A stretch of 64,000 bases of DNA, taken from contig NZ_JYJK01000078.1 of NCBI RefSeq assembly GCF_003263785.1, forward strand, positions 1 to 64,000. Direction: 5' to 3'. The notes below the pieces were generated by a model. The model ran no database searches, had not been told where the DNA came from, and saw only the letters and a program-made list of their open reading frames with translations. The stretch is from Vibrio variabilis. Its GTDB lineage: Bacteria > Pseudomonadota > Gammaproteobacteria > Enterobacterales > Vibrionaceae. Below, one piece after another: positions 9,321 through 18,947 of the stretch. The first letter of the stretch is position 1, and every line of letters begins with the position of its first letter. Both the position numbers and the translations under genes were made by a program.

Positions 9321-10608
9321 GAACCGCTTCCTTATTTGATACTGACAGCTTTACAAGCACAATGTAGGCAACGAAGGACGCAAGAATACCGTCAATCGCT
9401 GAAATACTGGTTAATGAGAATAGGTTGAAGAACTCGCCAGCGGTGCATGCACTCACCGCACTACCCAATGCCCAGGCCACCAAGCCTTTTAGCATCCAAT
9501 TAGGCGCACTTTGAATACGTTCAAACTCAAGTGCAGACTTATCCAAGAAGTAGTATTGAGCGAGGTAAACACCTGCTGAAGGCGCAATCGTCACACCTAG
9601 AAGTGTGAGAAATGCAGTAAACATATCGATCATGCCAAGCTGAGCGATAGCAAGGCCAAGAATGGTCATAATGATGACCAAAATAGGACGCGGTACATTC
9701 GGCAACACAACCGACATGCCCAGAGCGCCTGAGACAAGGTTACTGCTGTTGGTCGTCCACTGAGCAAACACCAGCACGATGATCGCTGCCATACCTAAAC
9801 CAATACCGAAGAACACATTCACTAGGTCGTCGGAGCCGGTCATTTGCGTGAGCAGCAAAGCAACCACAATCGTCGCGCTGTTACCAAATAGGAAGCCAAA
9901 GCCGGCACCAAGAATCGCGTCTTTGCGCGTTTTCGCGTAGCGGGCAATATCAGGAGCCGCGACTGCAGCGAGGATCCAAATCGACATGACATAGGAAATA
10001 GCTTCACCCATAGAGAGTGGTGATTCAATAACCTTGTCACCCGCGCTTTGTGCACCTGCTGCCATAAATAGGCCAACGGTAATCAGTGTCACCATCAGTG
10101 GCACTGAATAGGCGCTGAGCTTACCGAGCGCTCGGACACCATAGATAGCAGTGATCATCATCAGCACACCACCGCCAACAAGCGCAGCAAAGTGAGAGAC
10201 GACGATGTCATACTGCGCTAGCGCATCGACAAGTATGTAGGCGAAAAAGTCCGCCTGAAACGCGAACCAGCCAACAAGAGAAATACCGTTGATGGCGCCG
10301 AGGACCTTACCACCGTGGCGACCAAATACAGAGCTACTCATTAATGGTGTGGAGACGCCAGATTGGAAACCAATATTAGCGCAAAGCATGGCAAGTACGG
10401 CGAGAACGGCAGAGCCTGCAAACGTCGCAAATAGGGCGTCATGAATGGTGAGTCCGGTACTTAGAAACGCACCCAAGAACAGGCCAGAGATATCAATACC
10501 AATTGCAAGCCAAATTAAACTGATGACGTACCACGAGCGTTTTGCCTTCTCGGGTACGGGCTCTAACTCAAAGTCATCAATCTTCCGTGTTGTTTGTGTG
10601 TTCGCCAT
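9307..10608 (-). CDS. NCS1 family cytosine/purine/hydantoin permease (CodB-like)
   Basis: A 433-residue inner-membrane permease with about 12 hydrophobic segments and an NCS1 signature region (QSGVSTPLMSSSVFGRHGG at about residues 82-100). CodB-type transporters import nucleobases or hydantoins with H+ or Na+. It is the first gene of the operon with the DUF917 protein and HyuA, so it probably imports their substrate. The promoter lies in the 117-bp AT-rich gap shared with the divergent LysR gene at 10726. Confidence 0.9.
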   Translation of the reverse strand: MANTQTTRKIDDFELEPVPEKAKRSWYVISLIWLAIGIDISGLFLGAFLSTGLTIHDALFATFAGSAVLAVLAMLCANIGFQSGVSTPLMSSSVFGRHGGKVLGAINGISLVGWFAFQADFFAYILVDALAQYDIVVSHFAALVGGGVLMMITAIYGVRALGKLSAYSVPLMVTLITVGLFMAAGAQSAGDKVIESPLSMGEAISYVMSIWILAAVAAPDIARYAKTRKDAILGAGFGFLFGNSATIVVALLLTQMTGSDDLVNVFFGIGLGMAAIIVLVFAQWTTNSSNLVSGALGMSVVLPNVPRPILVIIMTILGLAIAQLGMIDMFTAFLTLLGVTIAPSAGVYLAQYYFLDKSALEFERIQSAPNWMLKGLVAWALGSAVSACTAGEFFNLFSLTSISAIDGILASFVAYIVLVKLSVSNKEAVRDFQ

Positions 10609-10725
10609 CCTAAGCTCCTAAATAATTATCCATAAAGTTCACATAAAAAAAGTTAGCAGCTTGTTACATACAAATAAATACATATTATTAGATGCAAACA
10701 TTTGTTTTTGGTTATGTATTAAATT

Positions 10726-11652
10726 ATGGCTATTCATATTGAGAAACTGGACAAGCGTGACCTGAGACGATTAGAGATTTTCTGCGAGATCGTTGAGCAG
10801 GGCGGCATCAGCAATGCTACCGTAAGTACTGGGCTGAGTCAGCCTGTGCTGAGTAATCAGTTGATAGAACTCGAAAAGAGCTTGGGCGTGACGCTTTGTA
10901 AGCGTGGCCGAAGTGGGTTTGATTTAACAAGTGAGGGACACACTGTGTATGGTTATGCAAATGAACTGAGTAATGTGCTCAGTGATTTTGCCTTTAAATT
11001 GAAGGGCGTACAGTCAAAGCTGACGGGGCAGGTGCGTGTCGGTGTTCTCGACAATACGATTACGCTTCCTAGCAATCCTGTTCCGACCGCCATCGAAAAT
11101 TTTTATAAGCTGAGCGACAGTGTGGAGCTCACGCTCGAGGTTGGCGATTACACCTTGCTTAATGAAAAGCTGGCGAAAGGACAGCTGGACATGATGATCG
11201 TCGTTCTCGCTGAACATCAACTTGATGCCTTTAGTCATGCTGAGTTTCTGTTCACTGAAAAGAGTTACCTTTTTGCCCGCGAAGATGTTGCAAAGGAAAT
11301 TGAAACTAACAATCACTCGCTTGAGGGACGACGCATTAACATTGGTGGCTATGCTTCTGAGGTAATGCGTAAGCTTTTGAATGTTGAGCAGTACCAACAA
11401 CTAAAACTTATCGATGGTTGGAACGTTGAATCTGGCGCTTTGCTCGCGATGGCGGGGACGCATTTGAGCTTTCTCCCTAGTCATCTTATTGAAAGCAACC
11501 GATCTCAACAGGCGTTGGTGGCAGTGAACCCAGAGCAGTGGTGGTTTACGAGTGACTTTTCGGTTGTATTAAAGGGAGCAAAGACCGCATTGTCACCTGC
11601 TGCAAATGCATTTTATGAGTGTTTAACTAGCGTTAAGCAATCTCCGGTTTGA
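10726..11652 (+). CDS. LysR family transcriptional regulator
   Basis: A 308-residue LysR-type regulator. The N-terminal winged helix-turn-helix (residues about 10-70, IVEQGGISNATVSTGLSQPVLSNQL) is followed by a type 2 periplasmic-binding effector domain. It is divergent from the permease-DUF917-HyuA operon with a 117-bp gap rich in A/T. That is the classical arrangement for a LysR activator of the neighbouring catabolic operon, so it is inferred to control it in response to the imported compound. Confidence 0.92.
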   Translation: MAIHIEKLDKRDLRRLEIFCEIVEQGGISNATVSTGLSQPVLSNQLIELEKSLGVTLCKRGRSGFDLTSEGHTVYGYANELSNVLSDFAFKLKGVQSKLTGQVRVGVLDNTITLPSNPVPTAIENFYKLSDSVELTLEVGDYTLLNEKLAKGQLDMMIVVLAEHQLDAFSHAEFLFTEKSYLFAREDVAKEIETNNHSLEGRRINIGGYASEVMRKLLNVEQYQQLKLIDGWNVESGALLAMAGTHLSFLPSHLIESNRSQQALVAVNPEQWWFTSDFSVVLKGAKTALSPAANAFYECLTSVKQSPV

Positions 11653-11740
11653 GGAGTCAGTTGTACAAGCTAGATATTTACGTTCGTCCGCAATTACTTG
11701 TACTATTTGAACGACAAAACACATAAAGACACCAAAGCTA

Positions 11741-12679
11741 ATGAACTTATCTCAATTTGATATTAACTCTCTGACGATTCTAAAAACCTTGTTGGATGAA
11801 AAGCATGTCTCGAATACCGCTTTGGCAATGAATATTAGTCAATCTTCTGTAAGTCGCGCGCTGCAGAAAATGAGACTTTTGTTTTCAGATGAACTACTTG
11901 TTCGAACTCATGCCGGTTATGAACTCACCCCAAAAGCGGTCAGTATCAAGGCGGACATTAACACTGTAATCAACAGTCTAGAGGTTTTGGTTCACAAACA
12001 GGCTTTTGAGCCAAAACAAGACGCCAGTGTTGTGAAGTTTTTCGGCCTTCTGCCACAGGTTAATACCTTAATGCCAAGCATAGTCTCCGAGATTCGTGAA
12101 AGAGCCCCTAATATGGTGGTGAGTATCGATACGACCGCACAACGCCATTTTGATGCGCTGGTGGCCGGAGATGTACATTTTGTGTTGTCATCCCATCAAC
12201 CTCCGACATCGGAACAAAACCTTTACCGAATGTTAGTGGCTAAACGTGAATTTCAGTTGCTAATGAACCGAGACCACCCATTGGCAGAAGAGACGCTGAG
12301 TGCTAAAAATTTGTTGCCTTGTCACTTTGGGCAAATATCTTTGCAGGGAGAGCAAACCCTCTCTTTTGAGCATAAATTTATTGAGTTGGGCTTAGTCGAT
12401 CGCAAGAATCGCCTGTCTATACCAGTGAGACTAAGTCATTTCAGTTCTGCGGCAAGTATTGCTGCTGAGTCCGATGTTATTTTCCACCTTCCCACGCCTT
12501 TCGCGCAAGAAGCTGCGAGAGACGATAGGCTGATCGTTCGTGAGGTACCTGAAGAGCTAAAACTGGACTTTCAATCTGTCTACCTCTACTGGCACAAGCG
12601 ATTTCATGAGGATTCAATGTGTGAGTGGATTCGAGATCTGTTTAAAAAACAATATGCTGATGGGCAAGCAGTGGCATAA
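11741..12679 (+). CDS. LysR family transcriptional regulator
   Basis: A 312-residue LysR-type protein with an N-terminal HTH (LKTLLDEKHVSNTALAMNIS at about 14-33, SQSSVSRALQKMR) and a C-terminal effector domain. It lies 139 bp upstream of, and on the same strand as, a Fur-box-controlled TonB receptor gene. This recalls IrgB/irgA of V. cholerae, except that irgB is divergent from irgA. A link to the receptor is possible but unproven. Confidence 0.88.
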   Translation: MNLSQFDINSLTILKTLLDEKHVSNTALAMNISQSSVSRALQKMRLLFSDELLVRTHAGYELTPKAVSIKADINTVINSLEVLVHKQAFEPKQDASVVKFFGLLPQVNTLMPSIVSEIRERAPNMVVSIDTTAQRHFDALVAGDVHFVLSSHQPPTSEQNLYRMLVAKREFQLLMNRDHPLAEETLSAKNLLPCHFGQISLQGEQTLSFEHKFIELGLVDRKNRLSIPVRLSHFSSAASIAAESDVIFHLPTPFAQEAARDDRLIVREVPEELKLDFQSVYLYWHKRFHEDSMCEWIRDLFKKQYADGQAVA

Positions 12680-12778
12680 ATATGGCATAAATACGGCAGA
12701 TGTTATGCACAATGCGGATAGCCACATTCGATGTTCTAGATACTGTAATGGTTGTGGTGAAACTGTTTTGACTGTTTA

Positions 12779-12797
12779 ATTGATAACGATTATCAAT
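12779..12797. promoter_or_regulatory. Fur box upstream of the TonB-dependent receptor
   Basis: The 19-bp near-palindrome ATTGATAACGATTATCAAT matches the GATAATGATAATCATTATC Fur consensus well and ends 21 bp before the receptor start codon. It predicts iron repression of the receptor and probably of the following esterase gene. Confidence 0.88.
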
Positions 12798-12818
12798 AAC
12801 AAGAAAGTTTGCCAACCC

Positions 12819-14729
12819 ATGTCGTCTATTCACCACCTTAACGTTTCTAGCTATGCTGGTGCCGCTTGCATCAGCTTGTTTACCTTATCTTTTCCTGCTG
12901 TTTCTGACGAGAAGGCTTCAGAAGCTATGGAGACCATGGTTGTCACTGCTTCTGGTCACGAACAACTCGTCACTCAGGCTCCGGCATCGATCAGCGTGAT
13001 TGACCGAGAACAGATTGAAAATCGCGCTTATCGTGATCTCACAGATGCCATCAAAGACCTACCTGGTGTCGTCGTTACCGGTGGTGGCTCTCGGCAAGAG
13101 ATTTCGCTGCGAGGTATGCCGTCAGATTATACGGCGATCCTTGTTGATGGACGCAAACAGTCAGGCCGTCAAACACAAGTGAGCAGCGGTGGTGGTTTTG
13201 AACAAGATTGGCTCCCGCCTTTGAGCGCTATTGAGCGAATAGAAGTTGTGCGGGGACCGATGTCAACCTTGTATGGTTCCGATGCGATTGGTGGGGTGAT
13301 TAATGTGATTACCCGCAAAGACTATCAAGAGTGGCACGGCAATTTGCGTGCTGAGACGACTCTGCAAGAAAACCCGAAGTCTGGTAACGAGTATCAAGGG
13401 GAGCTGCATTTAGCGGGGCCGATCATCAAAGATCTACTTAGTGCTTCTGTCACTGGTTTATATCAAGAGCGGGTTGAAGATGAAATACTGTATGCCAACG
13501 GTGGTAAAGATCTAGAAAACTATCGCGCCTCTTTGTACCTCACACCAACGGACACGGACACTTTTACGCTCGACTATGCGTATCACGATCAAAAGCGAGT
13601 GAATACAGAAGGGAAAACTCGAACCTCAACGTCAGAAACCCAAAATAATCGCAATGCTATTGGCCTTGCTCACGATGGCAATTACCTTTGGGGTAGCGGC
13701 GCGTCCTATGTGAGTCAGGAGCGGGTAGAAAACGTTGGTCGAGAGCTAACGGTTGAAAATACCAATGTTAACTCTCAATGGTCGTTGCCGTTGAGCGATC
13801 ACTTCCTAACACTCGGCGCAGCCTTTGAGCAGCAAGAACTTGATAATACCCAGTATGTATTTAAGAACGCTCAGTGGTCACTGTTCGCCGAAGATGAATG
13901 GTATCTTCTCGATAATTTCACCCTAACAGCTGGACTTCGTTACGACAATAATCAGCAGTTTGAATCACAGTTTAGTCCGCGTTTATACGGGGTTTGGAGT
14001 GTGGATCAAGCTTGGACGGTGAAGGGCGGTGTTTCCACGGGTTATAAAGCGCCGAGTCTTACCGAGATGGAAGGCGATTGGGTTCAAGAGAGCTGTAACG
14101 GCCGATGTGATGTTTACGGCAACCCAGACCTAAAACCAGAAACGTCGGTGAATACCGAGCTCGGGGTTTATTTTGTTGGCTCCCGCTCTTTAACATCAAA
14201 TATCACGCTGTTTTATAACGACTTTAAGGACAAAATTGACAAGGTCAATCTTGATGACAGTTGTACGGGGAGAGCATGTGATGCGACCTACGTCAATATT
14301 GAGGATGCCGTTACCTATGGTACAGAAGCTGCAATAGCCAAACAGCTAACGGACTCAGTAAAAATCGCTGCCAGCTATACCTTTACGCATAGTGAGAAAA
14401 AATCGGGTGCGGATAAAGGACAGCCGTTGACTCAAATGCCTAGGCACCTTGCTAATCTGAACGCTGACTGGGCGATTCGTCCAGATATTCGTTCTTGGCT
14501 GCGTGTTTCATATCGTGACAAAGAGGCAGATACGATAACGAAAGACTCACGCAATAGTCTTGCTCCCGCGGTGACTTACGTTGATGTGGGTGGGAACTGG
14601 CAAGTTTCAAACAATGTACGTTTGATGGCGGGTATCTATAACCTACTTGATAAGCAAACGAATTATGAAGAGTACGGTTATGTTGAAGATGGGCGCCGTT
14701 ACTGGTTGGCTATCAACACTTCGTTCTAA
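12819..14729 (+). CDS. TonB-dependent siderophore receptor (IrgA/enterobactin receptor-like)
   Basis: Outer-membrane receptor of 636 residues from ATG 12819; the frame is open further upstream but through the Fur box. The N-terminal signal peptide is followed by a TonB box (METMVVTAS) and a plug domain with ISVIDREQIENR, LPGVVVTGGG, SLRGMPSDYT and VVRGPMSTLYGSDAIGGVINVITRK. A 22-strand barrel ends in the aromatic terminus WLAINTSF. Overall pattern and the Fur box fit the IrgA/FepA/VctA catecholate group; the exact ligand cannot be read from the sequence. An exported esterase follows 61 bp downstream. Confidence 0.9.
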   Translation: MSSIHHLNVSSYAGAACISLFTLSFPAVSDEKASEAMETMVVTASGHEQLVTQAPASISVIDREQIENRAYRDLTDAIKDLPGVVVTGGGSRQEISLRGMPSDYTAILVDGRKQSGRQTQVSSGGGFEQDWLPPLSAIERIEVVRGPMSTLYGSDAIGGVINVITRKDYQEWHGNLRAETTLQENPKSGNEYQGELHLAGPIIKDLLSASVTGLYQERVEDEILYANGGKDLENYRASLYLTPTDTDTFTLDYAYHDQKRVNTEGKTRTSTSETQNNRNAIGLAHDGNYLWGSGASYVSQERVENVGRELTVENTNVNSQWSLPLSDHFLTLGAAFEQQELDNTQYVFKNAQWSLFAEDEWYLLDNFTLTAGLRYDNNQQFESQFSPRLYGVWSVDQAWTVKGGVSTGYKAPSLTEMEGDWVQESCNGRCDVYGNPDLKPETSVNTELGVYFVGSRSLTSNITLFYNDFKDKIDKVNLDDSCTGRACDATYVNIEDAVTYGTEAAIAKQLTDSVKIAASYTFTHSEKKSGADKGQPLTQMPRHLANLNADWAIRPDIRSWLRVSYRDKEADTITKDSRNSLAPAVTYVDVGGNWQVSNNVRLMAGIYNLLDKQTNYEEYGYVEDGRRYWLAINTSF

Positions 14730-14790
14730 ACCTGACTGTTTTGTTTTGGCGTGCGGCTTTGTCTCGCGCCTTTGAGATAGAGAACTATTG

Positions 14791-15654
14791 ATGAAAAAAA
14801 CACTGATAATCATGCTGCTTTTTCTGCTGCCCGTTAGCTTAGCGAACGCCAACTATACCGTTCGTAAAGACATTGTTTTTAAACAGGTCGGTGACAAGAC
14901 ATTGGCTTTGGATTTGTACTTGCCAACCGTCACAAAGACTCAACCTGCACCGTTATTAATTTGGGTACATGGTGGTGCTTGGAAACGAGGCTCGAAAGAT
15001 GCCATCCCGACCAAGAATCCACGGTTACTGAACTCGTTTCTAGAGCGCGGTTACGCGCTCGCTTCAGTGGATTACCGTCTGAGTGGAGAGGCTACTTTTC
15101 CAGCGCCAGTGGCGGACATCAACGATGCGCTCAACTATTTGTACGAAAAAGCTGCGCAATACCAAGTTGATGCAAACAAAGTAGTACTGATGGGGCGTTC
15201 TGCGGGTGGTCACTTGGCGGGGCTCGTCGGGGCTCTCAATACGCACAAAGAAGTTGGTTTTATCTCTTCGCCAAACTACCAAGTAGCGGCTGTGGTGAGC
15301 TTCTTTGGGCCGACGGATCTGTTGGCTCTGGGTAATAAAGGAAATAAAAAGGCGTCAGCGAAGTCTTCCGTATCACGTTTTTTAGGTGGGATTCCGAGTG
15401 ATATTCCTGATGTGGCGATTGAGGCCTCCACAACCACTTATATTGGTGCCGACTCGCCAGCGTACATACTCCTTCATGGTGATGAAGATAAGCGTGTGCC
15501 GCATTCACAAAGTGAGCTGCTCAAGGCTAAGCTTGATGAGTTTGGTGTGGAGAATGCGCTGTATATTGAAAAAGGGGTAGGTCATAGCGCTGACGTGTTC
15601 GATTCGCCAAAATACGTTCCTACTGTGGTCTCTTTTGTAGGCAAGTATTTGTAA
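14791..15654 (+). CDS. Exported alpha/beta hydrolase (carboxylesterase-like)
   Basis: A 287-residue protein with a signal peptide (MKKTLIIMLLFLLPVSLANA) and an alpha/beta-hydrolase fold. The oxyanion-hole motif HGGAW is at about residue 55. The nucleophile elbow GRSAGGH is at about 135, with the catalytic Asp in HGDEDKRVP and His in GVGHSAD. Related to acetyl-esterase/BD-FAE-like enzymes. It follows the iron-regulated receptor by 61 bp with no strong terminator between, so a role in processing an imported siderophore or in iron stress is possible. A general periplasmic esterase is the simpler alternative. Confidence 0.82.
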   Translation: MKKTLIIMLLFLLPVSLANANYTVRKDIVFKQVGDKTLALDLYLPTVTKTQPAPLLIWVHGGAWKRGSKDAIPTKNPRLLNSFLERGYALASVDYRLSGEATFPAPVADINDALNYLYEKAAQYQVDANKVVLMGRSAGGHLAGLVGALNTHKEVGFISSPNYQVAAVVSFFGPTDLLALGNKGNKKASAKSSVSRFLGGIPSDIPDVAIEASTTTYIGADSPAYILLHGDEDKRVPHSQSELLKAKLDEFGVENALYIEKGVGHSADVFDSPKYVPTVVSFVGKYL

Positions 15655-15692
15655 GTCACTAAGTCACTAAGTCAATAAGTCACTAAGGCAAT
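15653..15692. repeat. Five 8-bp tandem repeats overlapping a stop codon
   Basis: Five consecutive copies of AAGTCACT (copies 3 and 5 diverge to AAGTCAAT and AAGGCAAT). The array starts inside the stop codon of the esterase gene and ends next to the terminator. Confidence 0.8.
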
Positions 15693-15694
15693 AA

Positions 15695-15724
15695 AAACAG
15701 GGAGCGATGAGTCGCTCCCTGTTT
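15695..15724. terminator. Bidirectional terminator between convergent genes
   Basis: A perfect 13-bp stem (AAACAGGGAGCGA / TCGCTCCCTGTTT) with a 4-nt loop. A/T tracts on both sides suit termination of the esterase gene and of the mutase gene on the other strand. Confidence 0.85.
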
Positions 15725-15728
15725 GTAC

Positions 15729-17423
15729 TTATAGACTCTGTTGATGTGCCAAAATAAGCGTGTTCATTTTGTCTTCTGCATGTTGGTTGGCTGATGCGTA
15801 ATCCATGCTAGCGGGAAAATCGCTGATCACTTCGTAATAACACTTCAATTTAGGCTCGGTGCCAGAAGGGCGCACGATAACTCGTGACTGATCTTCTAGG
15901 ATATAGATGAGCACATCACTGGATGGTAGATTGATAGTCTCTGTCGAACCATTGGCTAACAAGCGTGTTGAAGACTTAAGATCCTCTGTCACGACGACCT
16001 TTTGCCCTGCAATCTGGGTTGGTGGTTGCTGGCGTAACTTGTCACCGATCGGTGGCGAGTTTGGGTCGAGCGCAATACTGCGCTGCGCATTGCAGTAGAA
16101 GCCATGTTGTCGATACAAGGCTTCGAGTTTATCCCAGATGGTTTTACCTTGTGCTTTTAGCTCGCTTGTTAGTTGGGCAAAGGCAACCAAAGCAGACAGA
16201 CCATCTTTATCCCACACTTGATTTCCGATGGTGTAGCCTAGTGCTTCCTCATAAGCGAATAGGAACGGATGGACTTCACTTTGCTGCTCCATAGCGACGT
16301 TGGTGAGCCATTTAAAACCGGTGAGTGTTTGGTAGTATTGTGCGCCGTGCGCTTTGGCTATCGCACTCAATAATCTGGAAGACACAATCGTATTGCCAAC
16401 CAGCGCATTTGGGTTATTTTTCAATAGGTAATCGGCAAACAGCGCTCCGACTTGGTCACCGGTTAACATTTGATACTCGCCATCTTCGCGTCTTACCGCA
16501 ACGGCGAAGCGATCCGCGTCTGGGTCGTTTGCGCAGGCGATGTCCGCGTTGTGCGTTTTGCCAAGTGCCATCACCAAATCCATAGCGCCCGCTTCTTCTG
16601 GATTTGGGAAATTGACGGTGGGGAAGGTGCCATCAGGCTCACGCTGCTCTGCAACGCTGGCAACGTTCTGAAATCCGGCATCGGCAAGCAAGGTTTCTGC
16701 CATCTCGGCGCCCACACCATGCATCGCAGTATAGGCAATGGAAACATCAGTGTGATTACTACGTTTAAGTAGTGGATTGCCATTCATCGCAATGCGATAG
16801 GATTGGTAGTAGTCTTCTTTTAGCCATTCCAGCAGGCCTTGTTCGCTCGCTTGCTCTAGGGACATTAATGTGAGTGGCTTGGTGGTGGCTTGGTCAATAT
16901 TCGTCGCGATGCCAGTGTCATGAGGCGGGATGATTTGCGCGCCATTTTCCCAATAGACTTTAAAGCCGTTATATTCCGGCGGATTGTGGCTCGCGGTGAC
17001 AACGACTGCCGCCGCCGCGTTAAATTTTTTCACGCCAAACGCGACAATCGGCGTTGCCGCTACTTGGCTGGTCAAATAGACCTTAATACCCATTGCGGTA
17101 AGCACACTGGCGGTATCGTGAGCAAACTGTTTTGAATCGATTCGACCATCATAGCCGACAATCACACCTCGCGTGTCCGCATTGTCTATTTGCTCAAGCA
17201 GATATTGCCCAAGTCCTGTTGCGGTTTCTTGGATGACGAGTCGATTCATTCGGTTGGGGCCTGCGCCGACTTTTCCTCTGAGTCCTGCGGTACCAAACGC
17301 TAGACGAGCACTGAATCTATCAGCCAGCTCTTGTTGATTGTTACTATCGATAAGCTGTTGCAGCTCTTGACGAGTTTTTGAATCCGGATCTCGTGCTAAC
17401 CATTGAGTGATGGTTGTGGTCAT
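15729..17423 (-). CDS. Phospho-sugar mutase (phosphoglucomutase/phosphomannomutase family)
   Basis: A 564-residue alpha-D-phosphohexomutase that interconverts hexose 1- and 6-phosphates in the cytoplasm. Signatures are the phosphoserine loop VVTASHNPPEYNGFKVYW (about residues 140-157), the Mg-binding NDPDADRFAVAVR, the sugar-binding EEALGYTIG, and the C-terminal phosphate-binding RPSGTEPKLKCYYE. The length (>550) matches the long PGM2-like phospho-sugar mutase subfamily. Monocistronic, with its own terminator. Confidence 0.93.
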   Translation of the reverse strand: MTTTITQWLARDPDSKTRQELQQLIDSNNQQELADRFSARLAFGTAGLRGKVGAGPNRMNRLVIQETATGLGQYLLEQIDNADTRGVIVGYDGRIDSKQFAHDTASVLTAMGIKVYLTSQVAATPIVAFGVKKFNAAAAVVVTASHNPPEYNGFKVYWENGAQIIPPHDTGIATNIDQATTKPLTLMSLEQASEQGLLEWLKEDYYQSYRIAMNGNPLLKRSNHTDVSIAYTAMHGVGAEMAETLLADAGFQNVASVAEQREPDGTFPTVNFPNPEEAGAMDLVMALGKTHNADIACANDPDADRFAVAVRREDGEYQMLTGDQVGALFADYLLKNNPNALVGNTIVSSRLLSAIAKAHGAQYYQTLTGFKWLTNVAMEQQSEVHPFLFAYEEALGYTIGNQVWDKDGLSALVAFAQLTSELKAQGKTIWDKLEALYRQHGFYCNAQRSIALDPNSPPIGDKLRQQPPTQIAGQKVVVTEDLKSSTRLLANGSTETINLPSSDVLIYILEDQSRVIVRPSGTEPKLKCYYEVISDFPASMDYASANQHAEDKMNTLILAHQQSL

Positions 17424-17564
17424 GGTGTTCTCCTTACCCGCAGTGAATGGGCAGATGTCGCATCTTTAATGTCTTATATTGTAAATGACTCTTACTCTCA
17501 TTTCTGGGGTGGCAATCGATAAAACTGTGTTTGTTAAATCTTAGCTCAATGATCAGGCGATGGG

Positions 17565-18167
17565 TCAACCCAACATGGTGTATAGCCCAAACCCAATAAA
17601 CAGTACTCCTGCGAACTTCTCTATCGGCGCGATATAAGTATTGACCAATGACCTAAACGGTTTGGTGGTCAAAAAGTAGGGAAGGAGGAGAAACCAGGCT
17701 AAACAAATGGCGGTGATGACAAGGCCATATTCAACTTGTACCCAAATTGAAGTGTCGCTGGATATGACTTGGCTAAACACACTTATGAAGAAAAGCGTCG
17801 CTTTAGGATTAAGGGCGTTGTTGATAAAGCCTTGCAACCAAAAGTTGCTATTCGATCTTGTTTTAGCTAAGTCAACATCGTCTTGTCTCGTCTTCAAAGA
17901 TTGATACCCCAAATAAGTGAGATAGCACGCACCAGCGTATTTCATCCCTTGGAAAAGCCATTGGGAGTGAGAAGAAGCCAAATGAACTAGTCCAATAGAG
18001 TAAGAAATATGTATCCAAACGGCGCTAGCCACACCACAAGCAGTCAACCATCCAGCCTTTCTTGAGTGCACTACCGCATTGCGGGACACAATGAGAAAGT
18101 CGGGACCTGGAACGATAACGGTAATGATGGTTAGGGCAATTAATGTAATCAGCTCTGGCGTGTTCAT
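17565..18167 (-). CDS. LysE/RhtB family amino-acid exporter
   Basis: A 200-residue inner-membrane protein with about six transmembrane segments and the LysE-family N-terminus (ITVIVPGPDFLIVSRNAVVHSRKAG at residues 15-40, containing the conserved PGP). Members export amino acids such as threonine, homoserine lactone or lysine. It is divergent from an Lrp/AsnC regulator, a common regulatory pairing for such exporters. Confidence 0.92.
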   Translation of the reverse strand: MNTPELITLIALTIITVIVPGPDFLIVSRNAVVHSRKAGWLTACGVASAVWIHISYSIGLVHLASSHSQWLFQGMKYAGACYLTYLGYQSLKTRQDDVDLAKTRSNSNFWLQGFINNALNPKATLFFISVFSQVISSDTSIWVQVEYGLVITAICLAWFLLLPYFLTTKPFRSLVNTYIAPIEKFAGVLFIGFGLYTMLG

Positions 18168-18286
18168 AGTCGTCTCACGTTTTTATGAAGGAGCCATGAG
18201 TATGCAAAATCCACCTGAAACAAGTTGGTTGATTTATCATCAAAATAGAGCCAGTATGAAATAAATTTTCTATATTAGGCTGATAA

Positions 18287-18757
18287 ATGAAACAAAATAC
18301 CGATAGTCTCAGTAGAATGGATATAAACATACTTGAAGAGCTACAAGGTGATAGCCGGATTACGGTGAGCGAGTTGGCAGAGCGCGTTAGCTTAAGTGAT
18401 AGTCCTTGTTGGAGACGATGGAAGAAGCTTGAACAAGATGGCTATATTACGGGCTATCATGCGAGCTTGGATCGTAAGAAGTTAGGGTTGCAAGTTGTTG
18501 GATTTAGCCAAGTTCGTTTGAGTAGCCATCATCCTACCGATACCGAGAAGTTTGAAGCCGCGGTCAATGCGTTGAGTTGGGTCATCACATGCTTTTGTAT
18601 TGCCGGTGATGCGGATTACATTGTTCAAATTGTCGCTTATGATCTCGACCAATATTATGAGCGAGTATCTGAACTGAGAAAACTACCGAGTGTTTTCTCA
18701 ATTCAATCTAGCATTGGTATTAAAGAAGTTAAAAATACCCATAGATTGCCAATTTAG
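18287..18757 (+). CDS. Lrp/AsnC family transcriptional regulator
   Basis: A 156-residue regulator with an N-terminal HTH (DINILEELQGDSRITVSELAERVSLSDSPCWRRWKKLE) and a C-terminal RAM/AsnC ligand domain (GDADYIVQIVAYDLDQYYE). It is divergent from the LysE exporter with a 119-bp shared promoter gap, so it is inferred to regulate that exporter in response to an amino acid. Confidence 0.92.
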   Translation: MKQNTDSLSRMDINILEELQGDSRITVSELAERVSLSDSPCWRRWKKLEQDGYITGYHASLDRKKLGLQVVGFSQVRLSSHHPTDTEKFEAAVNALSWVITCFCIAGDADYIVQIVAYDLDQYYERVSELRKLPSVFSIQSSIGIKEVKNTHRLPI

Positions 18758-18947
18758 CCTTGGTTGAGTTGCGAGGTGTCGGTGAGTCATTTATGACTTA
18801 AATAGATGGCTGATTTACCTATTTAAAACTCTAATTGTCAGTGCTTGGTGGTTTTGTCATCAAAGTCGGTGAGCAATTATACTGAGCTATCTGTAGTTGT
18901 TTGCCTTCTTGAACCGGTTGAGAGAAGCGTTAAGTAAAAGGTAGAAC

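Noticed and set aside
12780..12818. Extra 13 codons at the start of the TonB receptor
   Set aside because: They are the Fur box and leader read as protein; ATG 12819 begins the signal peptide.
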